NCBI GenBank assembly: GCA_008933675.1 | Contig: WBUO01000003.1 | Coordinates: forward strand, 1 to 60,549 | DNA length: 60,549 nucleotides | Origin: Dechloromonas sp. | GTDB lineage: Bacteria > Pseudomonadota > Gammaproteobacteria > Burkholderiales > Rhodocyclaceae | Direction of reading: 5' to 3' | Shown: in pieces, positions 1-9,388 of the stretch | Position numbering within the stretch: the first letter of the stretch is position 1 | Layout of the letters: every line of letters begins with the position of its first letter | Position numbers and translations under genes: made by a program | Notes under the pieces: generated by a model | The model's input: only the letters and a program-made list of their open reading frames with translations | Databases searched by the model: none | What the model was told of the DNA's origin: nothing

Positions 1-1607
1 CCATCGTCGGGAAAGAGGCAGATGCCGATGCTCGGGGAGGTGCGCTGCTCCTGGCCGCTGATCAGGTAGGGCAGGGAGATTTCACGGGCAATCTTGTCGG
101 CCAGGTGTGCGGCGTCGTCCGGCGAGCCGATGCCGGGCAGGGCGACGACGAATTCGTCGCCGCCGAGGCGGGCGACAATGTCGCTTTCGCGCACGGTGCC
201 GAGCAGGCGCCGGGCAACCTCGACCAGCAGTTCGTCGCCGGCATGGTGGCCGAGCGTATCGTTGATCGTCTTGAAGCGGTCGAGATCGATCAGCATCAGG
301 GCCAGCTGCATCTGCTTGCGCCGGCAGAAGGCCACTGCCTGCTCCAGTTTTTCCAGCAGGCTGAAGCGGTTGGGCAGATTGGTCAGCGTATCGTGGTGAG
401 CCAGGTGACGGATGCGTTCCTGAGTGGCCTTGAGCTCGGATATGTCGATGAAGCTGCCGATGTGGTTGCGGACCTGTCCCTGTTCGTCACGGACCAGCGA
501 GATCGACAGCCATTTCGGGTAGGCCTCGCCGTTCTTGCGGCGATCCCACAACTCGCCCTGCCAGGCGCCGTTGCGCCGCAGGCTCTCCCACATCTCGGTA
601 AACACTTCGCGTGGCGTGTTGCCGGCCGACAGGATGCGCGGGTTGCGGCCGATGACGTCCTCCGGCAGGTAGCCGGTCAGTTCGGTGAAGGCCGGATTGG
701 TGGCAACGATGCGATTGTCGGCATCGGTGACGATGATGGCCTCGTTGCTGTTGGAGAAGACCATGGCCAGCAGGCGCAGGTGCTCTTCAGCCTGCTTGCG
801 CTCCGAAATGTCCTGCACCGTGCCTTCGTAGCAGATGAAGTTGCCGTGGGCGTCGTGCACCGTGTGGGCATTTTCGGAAATCCACAGGCGCGAGCCGTCG
901 CGCCGGAAAACCTCGGACTCGAAGTTGCTCACCTCGCCGGTCATTTCGATCTGGCGCAGGAAATCGTCTCGACGGCCCGCCTGCACGTAGAGCCGGCGGT
1001 CGATGTCGGCGAGGTCGGCAATCAGTTCGTCGGCGCTGGCATAGCCGTAGAGACGGGCCAGTGCCGGGTTGGCTGCCAGGTAGTGGCCATCCCGGGTGGA
1101 CTGGAAAATGCCCTCGGAGGCATGTTCGAAGATGTGGCGGTAGCGCATCTCGGCTTGCTCGAGTGCTTCCAGGGTTGTCCGGCGGCTGGTGATGTCCTCG
1201 ATGAAGCCTTCGATGACGAGATTGCCCGCTTCGTCTTCGATGGCAACGCCGTGTTCGGATACCCACTTCATCTCGCCGGAGCGGCAGAAGATGCGGTACT
1301 GCAAGGTGAAGCGCCGCCTGGCGGCTATCGCTTCTTCGATGGTGGCCCGGATACGTTGGCGGTCGTCCGGATGGGTGATCGTCTCCCAGCTGGTCGTGCT
1401 GTCAGTGCCGACGAATTCGTGCGCCTCGTGGCCGGTCAGTTCGCGGCATCCCTGGCTGACGAACACCATGGTCCAGTGTGCGTCGTGCAGGCAGCGATAG
1501 GCCATGCCTTCCAGGTTCCTGACCAGGGTGTCGAGGACGCGCGAGTGATCCACCAGGGGGGAGTCCAGAGTATTCGGTTCTTGTGGGGGGAGGTAGCGGT
1601 GATGCAC
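1..1607 (-). CDS. Multi-PAS diguanylate cyclase (GGDEF), C-terminus cut by window edge
   Basis: The reading frame runs off the left edge, so only the first ~535 residues are present. At least three PAS/PAC modules are visible, the last followed by a linker typical of sensory-box proteins (HHDTLTNLPNRF) and a GGDEF domain. The catalytic GGDEF signature starts at about residue 482. An EAL domain may follow outside the window. The family makes cyclic di-GMP from two GTP, gated by PAS sensing. No transmembrane segment is seen in the visible part, so a cytosolic sensor is inferred. The start is uncertain: a GTG at 1607 lies 8 codons after an in-frame stop but has no clear ribosome binding site, and a later GTG near 1554 is possible. 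Confidence 0.85.
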   Translation of the reverse strand, partial: MHHRYLPPQEPNTLDSPLVDHSRVLDTLVRNLEGMAYRCLHDAHWTMVFVSQGCRELTGHEAHEFVGTDSTTSWETITHPDDRQRIRATIEEAIAARRRFTLQYRIFCRSGEMKWVSEHGVAIEDEAGNLVIEGFIEDITSRRTTLEALEQAEMRYRHIFEHASEGIFQSTRDGHYLAANPALARLYGYASADELIADLADIDRRLYVQAGRRDDFLRQIEMTGEVSNFESEVFRRDGSRLWISENAHTVHDAHGNFICYEGTVQDISERKQAEEHLRLLAMVFSNSNEAIIVTDADNRIVATNPAFTELTGYLPEDVIGRNPRILSAGNTPREVFTEMWESLRRNGAWQGELWDRRKNGEAYPKWLSISLVRDEQGQVRNHIGSFIDISELKATQERIRHLAHHDTLTNLPNRFSLLEKLEQAVAFCRRKQMQLALMLIDLDRFKTINDTLGHHAGDELLVEVARRLLGTVRESDIVARLGGDEFVVALPGIGSPDDAAHLADKIAREISLPYLISGQEQRTSPSIGICLFPDD

Positions 1608-1810
1608 GGAAATACGAAGGAGCTATGTACGAAAAGCTACATCAGCAATTAGCGTACCCGGCATATTTCCGGATTTTGTGAGATTTACGGTGCAGAACTG
1701 GTGCGACAGCCTTGTTTGTGCCCCATGTTTGTGCGTGCGCTGCGGCTTTCCCCCAGTCGCTACAATAGCGAGCCCGCCCATCCGGCAAGGCATCTTCCCC
1801 GGGAGTTTTC

Positions 1811-2029
1811 ATGACCATCCAGTTTGCCGTGCGCGGCGCATACATACAACTCGATCAATTGCTCAAGGCGACCGGTTTATGCGGGTCGGGCGGGGCGGCG
1901 CACGCTGCCATCGCCGAGGGCCTTGTGCGCGTCGATGGTGCTGTCGATACGCGCAAGCGGGCCAAGCTGCGCCCCGGCCAGCAGGTCACCTTTGCCGGCG
2001 AAACGGTCGTGCTGCTTGCCGAGACCTGA
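1811..2029 (+). CDS. S4-domain RNA-binding protein (YbcJ-like)
   Basis: This is a 72-residue protein made almost entirely of one S4 fold (IQLDQLLKATGL ... AEGLVRVDGAVDTRKRAKL ... GQQVTFAG). The length and layout match the YbcJ family of small S4 proteins, thought to bind structured RNA or ribosomes. A GGGAG ribosome binding site precedes the ATG. A TACAAT at 1761-1766 is a possible -10 element without a convincing -35. The gene stands alone, convergent with the small gene at 2032. The specific RNA target is unknown. Confidence 0.85.
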   Translation: MTIQFAVRGAYIQLDQLLKATGLCGSGGAAHAAIAEGLVRVDGAVDTRKRAKLRPGQQVTFAGETVVLLAET

Positions 2030-2031
2030 GT

Positions 2032-2274
2032 TCATTCGCGCGCTCGCTCGAGTACGTCGGCGGCCAGTTCGTGCGCAGGCAGACTGTCCGTAACCGCCAC
2101 CACCTTCGCCGTCTGCCCGAAATAGCTGAGCCATTCCGACTCGGAGACCTCCTGTTCATCGATTTCCGGTATCCGTCGCTCGGTCCGCCGCCGTCTGTCC
2201 TTCCAGCCACTGGGCGGGCCGATCTCATCCTGACGCCGGTCGGTCCGGCTGCGTTGTTCGTGCTTGCGACTCAT
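2032..2274 (-). CDS. Small conserved hypothetical protein, basic N-terminus
   Basis: This 80-residue ORF starts at an ATG preceded by a strong GGGGGAGGG ribosome binding site about 5 bases upstream. That is why I prefer it to an in-frame start 11 codons further out. The N-terminal half is strongly basic (SRKHEQRSRTDRRQDE ... RRRRTERR) and the C-terminal half is acidic and helical (EQEVSESEWLSYFGQTAK). No domain is recognised. It ends 2 bases from the convergent S4 gene. The good ribosome binding site and biased composition support a real gene; function is unknown. Confidence 0.6.
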   Translation of the reverse strand: MSRKHEQRSRTDRRQDEIGPPSGWKDRRRRTERRIPEIDEQEVSESEWLSYFGQTAKVVAVTDSLPAHELAADVLERARE

Positions 2275-2411
2275 GCTGCCCTCCCCCTCGTCTTCCCGCA
2301 GCGGCAATCGTAACAGGATGTCTTGCCGGGTTTGATCAAGGCGTAATTGAATGGTTCAGCGATGGCGGGGCATTCGAATAAAATTCGCCTTTGCTTATAT
2401 TTGAGCATGCC

Positions 2412-3452
2412 ATGAGCTACCCACGTTTTGCCGAGATATCCCGCAGCTTCGCTCCCGGCTGGTTTGCTGCTGTCATGGGATCCGGCGTGCTGGCCATGAC
2501 CACCGCCAGTCTGGCCGTCCGGTGGCCGCTACTGGCCTTGCCGGCGCTGCTCCTGCACTGGTTCAACAGCCTGCTCTTCGTACTCCTCGCCCTGCCCTGG
2601 CTGAGCCAGTGGCTGCGTTTCCGTTCGCAGGCCATGCAGATGCTGGCCCATCCGGTGCAGGGCAATTTCTATCCGACATTTTCCATCGCCCTGCTGGTGC
2701 TGGCGGCGCAATGGCTGGTGTTCACGGACTGCGTTGCGGTCGCGCTGGTGCTGTGGTGGCTGGGGGCGCTGTTGCATCTGCTCTTCAGTTTCGCGGTGCT
2801 GTTCCTGGTGTTTCGCGGAGAACAGGTCGGCATGGAGCATGTGACTCCGGCCAGCTTCATCCCGGCCGTCGGTCTCGTCGTCATGCCGCTGGCCGGCGGA
2901 CCGTTGCTTGCCCGCATGGATGGGCTGCTGCGCGAGTGGGCGCTACTGCTCAACATCCTCGGTCTCGGTGCCGGCAGCATGATGTATCTGGCATTGCTCG
3001 GCCTGGTTTTCCAGCGCAAGTACCTGCACCGGCCGGCACAGGGAGTTCTGGCGCCGACCGTCTGGATCCATCTGGCGCCGCTTGGTGTCATTCCGGTCAG
3101 CCTGCTCAACCTGGCCGAGGTTCTTGCCATGCCCGCCGTGCGCGAACTGGCGTTGCTCGTGCTGCTGGTCTTCTGGGGCTTTGCCATGTGGTGGCTGGTG
3201 ATGGCCGTCCTGCTGACCGTTGCTGCGCATGCGGCGGGCCAGTTGCCTTTTGCGCTGTCATGGTGGGGCTTCACCTTTCCGCTTGGCGCCCTGGTGGCGG
3301 CCAGCCTGCGCGTTCACCAGTCGTTCGGCTGGAGCGCCGTGTTTGCCATTGCCGTTGCGGTGTGGCTGCTGCTCGTGGCGCTGTGGGCAACGACCTTGCT
3401 GCGTACCTTGCGTGCAGTTGCCAGCGGCGCAATCTTCCTGCCGCCGCGCTGA
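2412..3452 (+). CDS. TDT-family (TehA/SLAC1-like) transporter
   Basis: This is a hydrophobic protein of about 346 residues with roughly ten membrane helices. It begins with the FAPGWFAAVMGSGVLA signature seen in tellurite-resistance/dicarboxylate transporters (TDT, related to TehA and SLAC1). Members move anions such as dicarboxylates, sulfite or malate across the inner membrane; the substrate cannot be read from sequence. An in-frame TTG at 2391 is available, but the ATG at 2412 gives the start that aligns with the family. A hydrolase gene begins 6 bases downstream, so the two are probably cotranscribed. Confidence 0.85.
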   Translation: MSYPRFAEISRSFAPGWFAAVMGSGVLAMTTASLAVRWPLLALPALLLHWFNSLLFVLLALPWLSQWLRFRSQAMQMLAHPVQGNFYPTFSIALLVLAAQWLVFTDCVAVALVLWWLGALLHLLFSFAVLFLVFRGEQVGMEHVTPASFIPAVGLVVMPLAGGPLLARMDGLLREWALLLNILGLGAGSMMYLALLGLVFQRKYLHRPAQGVLAPTVWIHLAPLGVIPVSLLNLAEVLAMPAVRELALLVLLVFWGFAMWWLVMAVLLTVAAHAAGQLPFALSWWGFTFPLGALVAASLRVHQSFGWSAVFAIAVAVWLLLVALWATTLLRTLRAVASGAIFLPPR

Positions 3453-3458
3453 GTCCGC

Positions 3459-4340
3459 ATGAACGCCTGGCTCTGCCTGCCGCCCTTGCTGCTCTCCGTC
3501 TGGGCCGGCGTCAACCTGACCATCCGCCGCGGCTTGGCGCCCGAGCGCGTGCGCGAATGCGGCGAGCCGAGCGGTCTGCCATGGCGCACGGCAGAGATCC
3601 CGGGGGTGCGTGGCAAGCGGCTGTTCGGCTGGTTCGTGCCGGCCGGCGAGGCGGCGCCGGCGCTGGTGGTCATGCATGGCTGGGGCGGTAATGCCGAAAT
3701 GATGCTGCCGCTGGCCGCGCCTTTGCATGCCGAAGGGTATTCCTTGCTGTTCCTGGACGCCCGTTGCCATGGGCGCAGCGATGAGGATTCCTTCGCGTCG
3801 CTGCCGCGCTTCGCCGAGGATATCGAGGCCGGTCTGGCCTGGCTGGCCCGGCAACCGGATATCGATGCTGATCGCCTCGGCGTGATCGGTCATTCGGTCG
3901 GGGCGGGCGCGGCCCTGCTGGTCGCATCCCGGCAGCCGCGGCTGCGTGCCGTGATCAGTCTGGCGGCGTTCGCCCACCCGGCGGCGATGATGCGGCGCTG
4001 GCTGGCCAGCAAGCACATTCCCCATTGGCCGCTCGGTGCTTATGTCCTGGCTTATGTCCAGCGGGTCATCGGCTACCGTTTCGACGCCATCGCGCCGGTT
4101 CGCACCATCGCCCGCGTCGGCTGCCCGGTGCTGCTGGTGCACGGGGCGGACGATGCCACGGTGCCGCTGTCCGAAGCCCGGCAGATCCATGCAGCCGGTG
4201 CCGCAGGGCGGGTCGAACTGCTGGTGGTGCCGGGCAGTCACGACGACTATGGCGATGTCGGACGGCAGATCGGCGCACTGGCCTCATTCCTCAACCGGGC
4301 GATGGGCCGATCCGGCAGGCAAAAAAAAGCGGGAGCCTAG
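3459..4340 (+). CDS. Alpha/beta-hydrolase with N-terminal membrane anchor
   Basis: The 293-residue protein has a hydrophobic N-terminus (residues 1-18) and an alpha/beta-hydrolase core. The oxyanion-loop motif HGWGGN, the nucleophile elbow GHSVGAG, an acid in HGADDATVP and a His in GSHDDYG form a complete catalytic triad set. The family contains esterases, peptidases and lipases; the substrate is unknown. The last codons (QKKAGA) and the stop lie inside the rho-independent terminator of the opposing ccoG gene, so the coding end doubles as a terminator hairpin. It is likely cotranscribed with the upstream transporter. Confidence 0.8.
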   Translation: MNAWLCLPPLLLSVWAGVNLTIRRGLAPERVRECGEPSGLPWRTAEIPGVRGKRLFGWFVPAGEAAPALVVMHGWGGNAEMMLPLAAPLHAEGYSLLFLDARCHGRSDEDSFASLPRFAEDIEAGLAWLARQPDIDADRLGVIGHSVGAGAALLVASRQPRLRAVISLAAFAHPAAMMRRWLASKHIPHWPLGAYVLAYVQRVIGYRFDAIAPVRTIARVGCPVLLVHGADDATVPLSEARQIHAAGAAGRVELLVVPGSHDDYGDVGRQIGALASFLNRAMGRSGRQKKAGA

Positions 4341-4347
4341 CTCCCGC
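4321..4347 (-). terminator. Rho-independent terminator of ccoG, overlapping the hydrolase stop
   Basis: A perfect 8-bp stem (GCGGGAGC / GCTCCCGC) has a 3-base loop. Read on the minus strand it is followed by eight T residues. It lies 24 bases beyond the ccoG stop. The opposing hydrolase stop codon TAG falls across the loop. Confidence 0.9.
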
Positions 4348-4370
4348 CAAGGCGGAGATTCCTTGCTGAA

Positions 4371-5804
4371 TCAGGGCAGGAGGAAGGAGGCCTTCTCCCG
4401 GACCCTGATGTCGGGATTGCTGGTCGAGACGATCTCGAAATGGATCGGATTGGCGCCGCTCTTGCCAGCGTCCGGCGGAACGCGGACGACGGTGTTGAAG
4501 CCGTGCAAGGCGGCGGCCGGCACATCCACCTCGTTTTCGCCATCGATCTCGGCCCCCGGCATGCCGTCGACCGTCACGCGGTAGCGGTGCCCCTGTTCCT
4601 CGGTATTCATGATCTGCAGCATGTAGACGTTCTCGATGCGGCCATCGTCGGCTTCGCGGGCGAGCACCGATCGGTCGCGGATGATGTCGACCTTGAGCGG
4701 GATGCGGTGTGCCAGGAACCAGGCGGCCAGACCGGTGATCAGCACGAGGATCGCGGTGTACAGGATGATGCGCGGACGGATGATGTGGCTGACGATTTCC
4801 TTCGACGACAGATGCTTGGCCATGGCCGTTTCTGTCGAATAGCGCACCAGGCCGCGCGGCAGGCCGACCTTGTCCATGACCTGGTCGCAGATGTCCACGC
4901 AGGCGGCGCAGCCGATGCACTCGTATTGCAGACCGTTGCGGATGTCGATGCCGGTCGGGCAGACCTGCACGCACAGGCCGCAATCGACGCAGTCGCCGAG
5001 ACCGGCAGCCTTGGCGTCGACGCCTTTCTTGCGCGCACCGCGCTGTTCGCCGCGTTCGGCATCGTAGGAGATGATCAGCGTGTCCGGGTCGAACATCACG
5101 CTCTGGAAACGGGCATACGGGCACATGTGCTTGCATACCTGTTCGCGCATGAAGCCGGCCATCAGGTAGGTGAAGCCGCCGTAGAAGAATATCCAGAAGA
5201 TCTCCCAGCCGCCGAGGTTGCCGGTACGCACGGAAATCATCAGCTCGCTGACCGGCGTGAAATAGCAGACCAGCGTGAAGCCCGTCCACAGCGAGAAGAC
5301 GAGCCAGAGCAGGTGCTTGCTCGCCTTGACGCGCCACCAGGCGGCGTCGCGGGGGCCCTTGTCGCGCTTGAGGCGGGCGTTGCGCTCGCCTTCGATCCAG
5401 TTCTCGATCCACATGAAGATCTGCGTGTAGACCGTCTGCGGGCAGGCATAGCCGCAGAACAGGCGACCGGCGATGGCGGTGACGAGGAACAGGGCGTAGG
5501 CCGAGACGATCAGCAGGGCGGTCAGGTAGATGACGTCCTGTGGCCAGAACACCACGCCGAAAATGTAGAACTTGCGCTCGACCAGATGCAGCAGCACGGC
5601 CTGACGGTCATTCCATTGCAGCCAGGGGGTGACGTAGAAAATGATCTGGGTGAACAGCACCAGGGCGATCCGCCAGTTGTCGAAGAAGCCGCGTACGCGC
5701 TTGGCGTAGATGACCTTGTGCTTTTCGTAAAAGGAGACGGGGGCTGGCGTGGGCGCTTGTGCAGGGGTGTTTTCCTGCCGGGTATTGCTTTCAGGCTGGC
5801 TCAT
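4371..5804 (-). CDS. ccoG: Cytochrome c oxidase accessory protein CcoG (copy 1)
   Basis: This 477-residue inner-membrane ferredoxin-like protein carries the CcoG/RdxA/FixG features. An N-terminal cytoplasmic stretch contains SFYEKHKVIYAKRVRG, followed by membrane helices with the GRLFCGYACPQTVY motif. Two 4Fe-4S clusters are built on CVDCGLCVQVCPTGID and CIGCAACVDICDQVMD, and a C-terminal periplasmic Ig-like domain follows. CcoG is known to reduce copper for cbb3 oxidase assembly. A second copy sits at 40176-41588 inside the cco locus; this one stands alone, divergent from a sigma-54 activator, which suggests separate regulation. The start follows from homology with copy 2. Confidence 0.95.
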   Translation of the reverse strand: MSQPESNTRQENTPAQAPTPAPVSFYEKHKVIYAKRVRGFFDNWRIALVLFTQIIFYVTPWLQWNDRQAVLLHLVERKFYIFGVVFWPQDVIYLTALLIVSAYALFLVTAIAGRLFCGYACPQTVYTQIFMWIENWIEGERNARLKRDKGPRDAAWWRVKASKHLLWLVFSLWTGFTLVCYFTPVSELMISVRTGNLGGWEIFWIFFYGGFTYLMAGFMREQVCKHMCPYARFQSVMFDPDTLIISYDAERGEQRGARKKGVDAKAAGLGDCVDCGLCVQVCPTGIDIRNGLQYECIGCAACVDICDQVMDKVGLPRGLVRYSTETAMAKHLSSKEIVSHIIRPRIILYTAILVLITGLAAWFLAHRIPLKVDIIRDRSVLAREADDGRIENVYMLQIMNTEEQGHRYRVTVDGMPGAEIDGENEVDVPAAALHGFNTVVRVPPDAGKSGANPIHFEIVSTSNPDIRVREKASFLLP

Positions 5805-6000
5805 TGTGGGCTCTGGTTCGATAGATTGGGGGAAACCGGGACTGTGATCCCCGAGGGCGGTCTGGTTGCATCAAGCAAGCCTGCGGGGCGAACTGGAAGG
5901 GGAAATGCCACCAGACTGCATGCCGGTCGATCACCGTTTACCCCGAAACAGACAGGAAAGCGTAAAGGGGGACGATTGTCGCCGGTTTCCGGTGACTCTA

Positions 6001-6018
6001 TTAACAAGATGCATGCCT
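6001..6018 (-). promoter_or_regulatory. Weak sigma-54-like promoter candidate facing ccoG
   Basis: On the minus strand the sequence AGGCATG-CATC-TTGTTA resembles the sigma-54 consensus TGGCACG-N4-TTGCWW, with GG and TTG in register and three mismatches. It lies about 87-115 bases from the palindrome at 6104-6117. A second weak candidate, AGGCTTG-CTTG-ATGCAA, is at 5866-5882. The 343-base gap between ccoG and the activator holds nothing else I can name. Confidence 0.3.
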
Positions 6019-6103
6019 GATCGGGCATATTCGGCATATCGGTTATAAATCAGTTATTTGACGCGTGTTTTCTGGTTTTTTCATTTCGCGTGCGGATGTT
6101 TTG

Positions 6104-6131
6104 TGCCAGTATTGGCGCATTGGCTTGGCGG
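6104..6131. promoter_or_regulatory. Palindrome TGCCA-N4-TGGC plus TGGC half-sites upstream of activator 1
   Basis: TGCCA-GTAT-TGGCG is followed by further TGGC units at 6121 and 6126, ending 17 bases before the activator ATG. The same TGCCA-N4-TGGC core occurs in the matching position upstream of the paralogous activator at 17238. A binding site for the Fis-type domains of these activators is inferred from this sharing. Confidence 0.45.
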
Positions 6132-6147
6132 CGGTGACATAAACGAC

Positions 6148-7467
<1,320 letters not shown>

Positions 7468-7474
7468 GGACATC

Positions 7475-8182
7475 TCAGCCGGTACGCTGCGTGTCGGCGA
7501 CGATGCGGCCATCGACCAGTTCGATCTGCCGATCGCAGCGCCCGGCCAGCCGTGGATCGTGGGTGACGACCAGAAAGCTGGTTCCCTGCTGCTCATTGAT
7601 CGTGCGCATCAGCGCGAAGACGCCATCGGCCGATTGGGTGTCGAGGTTGCCGGTCGGTTCGTCGGCGAGGACCAGCGATGGCCGCATGACCAGCGCACGG
7701 GCGATGGCGACGCGCTGCTGCTGGCCGCCGGATAGCTGGCTGGCCGGATGGTGCTGGCGCTCGCCGAGGCCGACCTGGCTCAGCAAGTCGCTGGCCCGTT
7801 GCCGCATCTCGCCGTCCGGCCGGCCGCGCGCGGCGAGCATCGGCAGCATGACGTTCTCCAGGGCCGTGAAGGCCGGTATCAGCAGGTGATGTTGAAAGAC
7901 GAAGCCGATGCGCCGGCCGCGCAGGCGCGTCAACGCCCGGTCGTCGAGGCCGGCGGTGGCCGCACCGTCGATGGCCAGATGGCCGCTGCTCGGCCGGTCG
8001 AGCAGGCCGATCAGATTGAGCAGCGTGCTCTTGCCGGAACCGGAAGGGCCGATCAGCGCGGCGAATTCACCGCGCAACAGAGACAGTTCGATGCCGTGCA
8101 GGACCTCCACCTCGAGGCTACTGCCGCGGCCGTAGGACTTGTGAATGCCGGCCAGTTCGAGGACCGCTGCCGGTTCAGCCAC
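7475..8182 (-). CDS. ABC transporter ATP-binding protein (MacB/LolD type)
   Basis: This ATPase has all expected motifs: Walker [11 protein letters not shown]-loop FQHHLL, signature LSGGQQQR, Walker [13 protein letters not shown] and an H-loop in VVTHDPRL. It resembles the stand-alone ATPases that pair with FtsX-like permeases (LolD, MacB). The GTG start at 8182 overlaps the permease stop by 8 bases, indicating translational coupling; an in-frame TTG further upstream is less likely. It is the last gene of a three-gene adaptor-permease-ATPase operon and ends 7 bases from the convergent activator. Confidence 0.92.
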   Translation of the reverse strand: MAEPAAVLELAGIHKSYGRGSSLEVEVLHGIELSLLRGEFAALIGPSGSGKSTLLNLIGLLDRPSSGHLAIDGAATAGLDDRALTRLRGRRIGFVFQHHLLIPAFTALENVMLPMLAARGRPDGEMRQRASDLLSQVGLGERQHHPASQLSGGQQQRVAIARALVMRPSLVLADEPTGNLDTQSADGVFALMRTINEQQGTSFLVVTHDPRLAGRCDRQIELVDGRIVADTQRTG

Positions 8183-9386
8183 GGATCGCCACCACCGGGT
8201 CAAGCGCGGCGGCCCGGCGGGCCGGGATGAAAGCCGCCAGGATGCCGACCAGCGTGGCGCCGGCCGCGCTCACCAGGACCAGCCAGAGTTCCACCGTGAT
8301 GGCAAACATCGGTGTTCCGTCGGGATTGCGGGCCAGCGTCTGCCACAGGCTCAGGAACAGCCAGGCCAGCAGTGAGCCGAGCAGCGAGCCGCACAGGCCG
8401 ACGATGCCGCCCTGCAGCAGGAAGGTGCGCAGGATCTGCCCGCGCGTCGTGCCCATGGCACGCAGGATGCCTATCTCGCGGGCGCGCTGGACGACCGAGA
8501 CGACGAGCACGCTGGCGATGCCGAACGCGACCGAGAGACCGACGAAGAAGCGGATGACGTTGCTGGAAACCTTTTGCGAGGTCAGCGCGGTGAAGAACTG
8601 GGCATTCGTCTTGATCCAGCTGTCAGCCTGCAGCCCGGTCTCGGCGGTCAGCCGGCGGGCGATGGTTTCGGCGCTGTAGATGTCGACGAGGCCGAGGTCG
8701 ATGCTGGAAACCCCGCCGACCAGATCGAGCAAGGTCTGTGCGGTACGCAGGCCGACATAGACATTGGGGGCATTGACCCCTTTGTTGCCAAGGTCGAAGA
8801 GACCGGTGATGGTCAAGGTGTCGGTGGCGCCGCTGGCGCTGTTCAGGCGCAGCTTGTCGCCGACACCGGCGCCGAGTTCGCGGGCCAGTTCGTTGCCGAT
8901 GACCGCTTCCCCGGCGTTCAGGCGCAGGCTGCCGGCAACGATCTTTTCGTCGAGGGCGATGATGCGCGTGTAGTGCGCCGGCTCGATGCCGAGCAGGGTG
9001 ACCGACTTGTTGGCCTCGCCGCGCACGGCGAAGGCCGGTCCGGAGGCGACGGGCGAGACGGCGGCGATTTCCGGCATGGCGGCGAGGCGTGCGCGGATGT
9101 TCTGCCATTGGTCGATCGAGCGCAGGCGCTGCGCCTGTTTCTGGAGGACGCCGGCGTCGGCGCGTTGCGGCCGGGCAATCTCTTCCGGCGGGAGCAGGAC
9201 GATGTGCGCCTGGGAACTCAGCGTGCGCTTGAGCAGGTTGCCCTGCAGGCCTGTGAGCAGGGCCGACATGAAGACGATGACGGATACGCCGACGCCGACG
9301 CCGACAATGATCAGCAGGCTCTGCATCCGTCCTTCGCGCAGGAAGCGGGTGGCGGCGATCCACTCGAAGGGCAGCCAGGGGTGCAT
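8175..9386 (-). CDS. FtsX-like ABC permease (MacB-type)
   Basis: The 403-residue permease has an N-terminal membrane helix ([24 protein letters not shown]), a periplasmic MacB_PCD-like domain and three C-terminal helices. These end in [17 protein letters not shown], a typical FtsX terminal motif. The ATG lies 2 bases downstream of the adaptor stop. This family does not transport through the membrane but couples ATP hydrolysis to periplasmic or outer-membrane substrate movement, as in MacAB or LolCDE. The substrate is unknown. Confidence 0.92.
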   Translation of the reverse strand: MHPWLPFEWIAATRFLREGRMQSLLIIVGVGVGVSVIVFMSALLTGLQGNLLKRTLSSQAHIVLLPPEEIARPQRADAGVLQKQAQRLRSIDQWQNIRARLAAMPEIAAVSPVASGPAFAVRGEANKSVTLLGIEPAHYTRIIALDEKIVAGSLRLNAGEAVIGNELARELGAGVGDKLRLNSASGATDTLTITGLFDLGNKGVNAPNVYVGLRTAQTLLDLVGGVSSIDLGLVDIYSAETIARRLTAETGLQADSWIKTNAQFFTALTSQKVSSNVIRFFVGLSVAFGIASVLVVSVVQRAREIGILRAMGTTRGQILRTFLLQGGIVGLCGSLLGSLLAWLFLSLWQTLARNPDGTPMFAITVELWLVLVSAAGATLVGILAAFIPARRAAALDPVVAIRG

Positions 9387-9388
9387 GC

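Noticed and set aside
105..1652. Long plus-strand open frame (about 515 codons) opposite the diguanylate cyclase
   Set aside because: Its translation has no domain sense, while the opposite strand encodes clear PAS and GGDEF motifs. It is an antisense shadow caused by high GC at third positions.
2333..2341. TTGATCAA as an FNR site upstream of the TDT transporter
   Set aside because: The two halves have no 4-base spacer, so it does not fit the TTGAT-N4-ATCAA pattern.
4440..6020. Plus-strand open frame opposite ccoG copy 1
   Set aside because: The minus strand encodes an unmistakable CcoG with two ferredoxin motifs; the plus frame is low-complexity shadow.
5801..6037. 78-codon minus frame just upstream of ccoG
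   Set aside because: There is no ribosome binding site, membrane segment or known motif, and it lies in the regulatory gap; it is treated as non-coding.
6092..6110. TGGCACAAAACATCCGCA on the minus strand as the ccoG sigma-54 promoter
   Set aside because: The spacing to the -12 GC is two bases too long and it overlaps the palindrome; the candidates at 6001 and 5866 fit the spacing better, though weakly.
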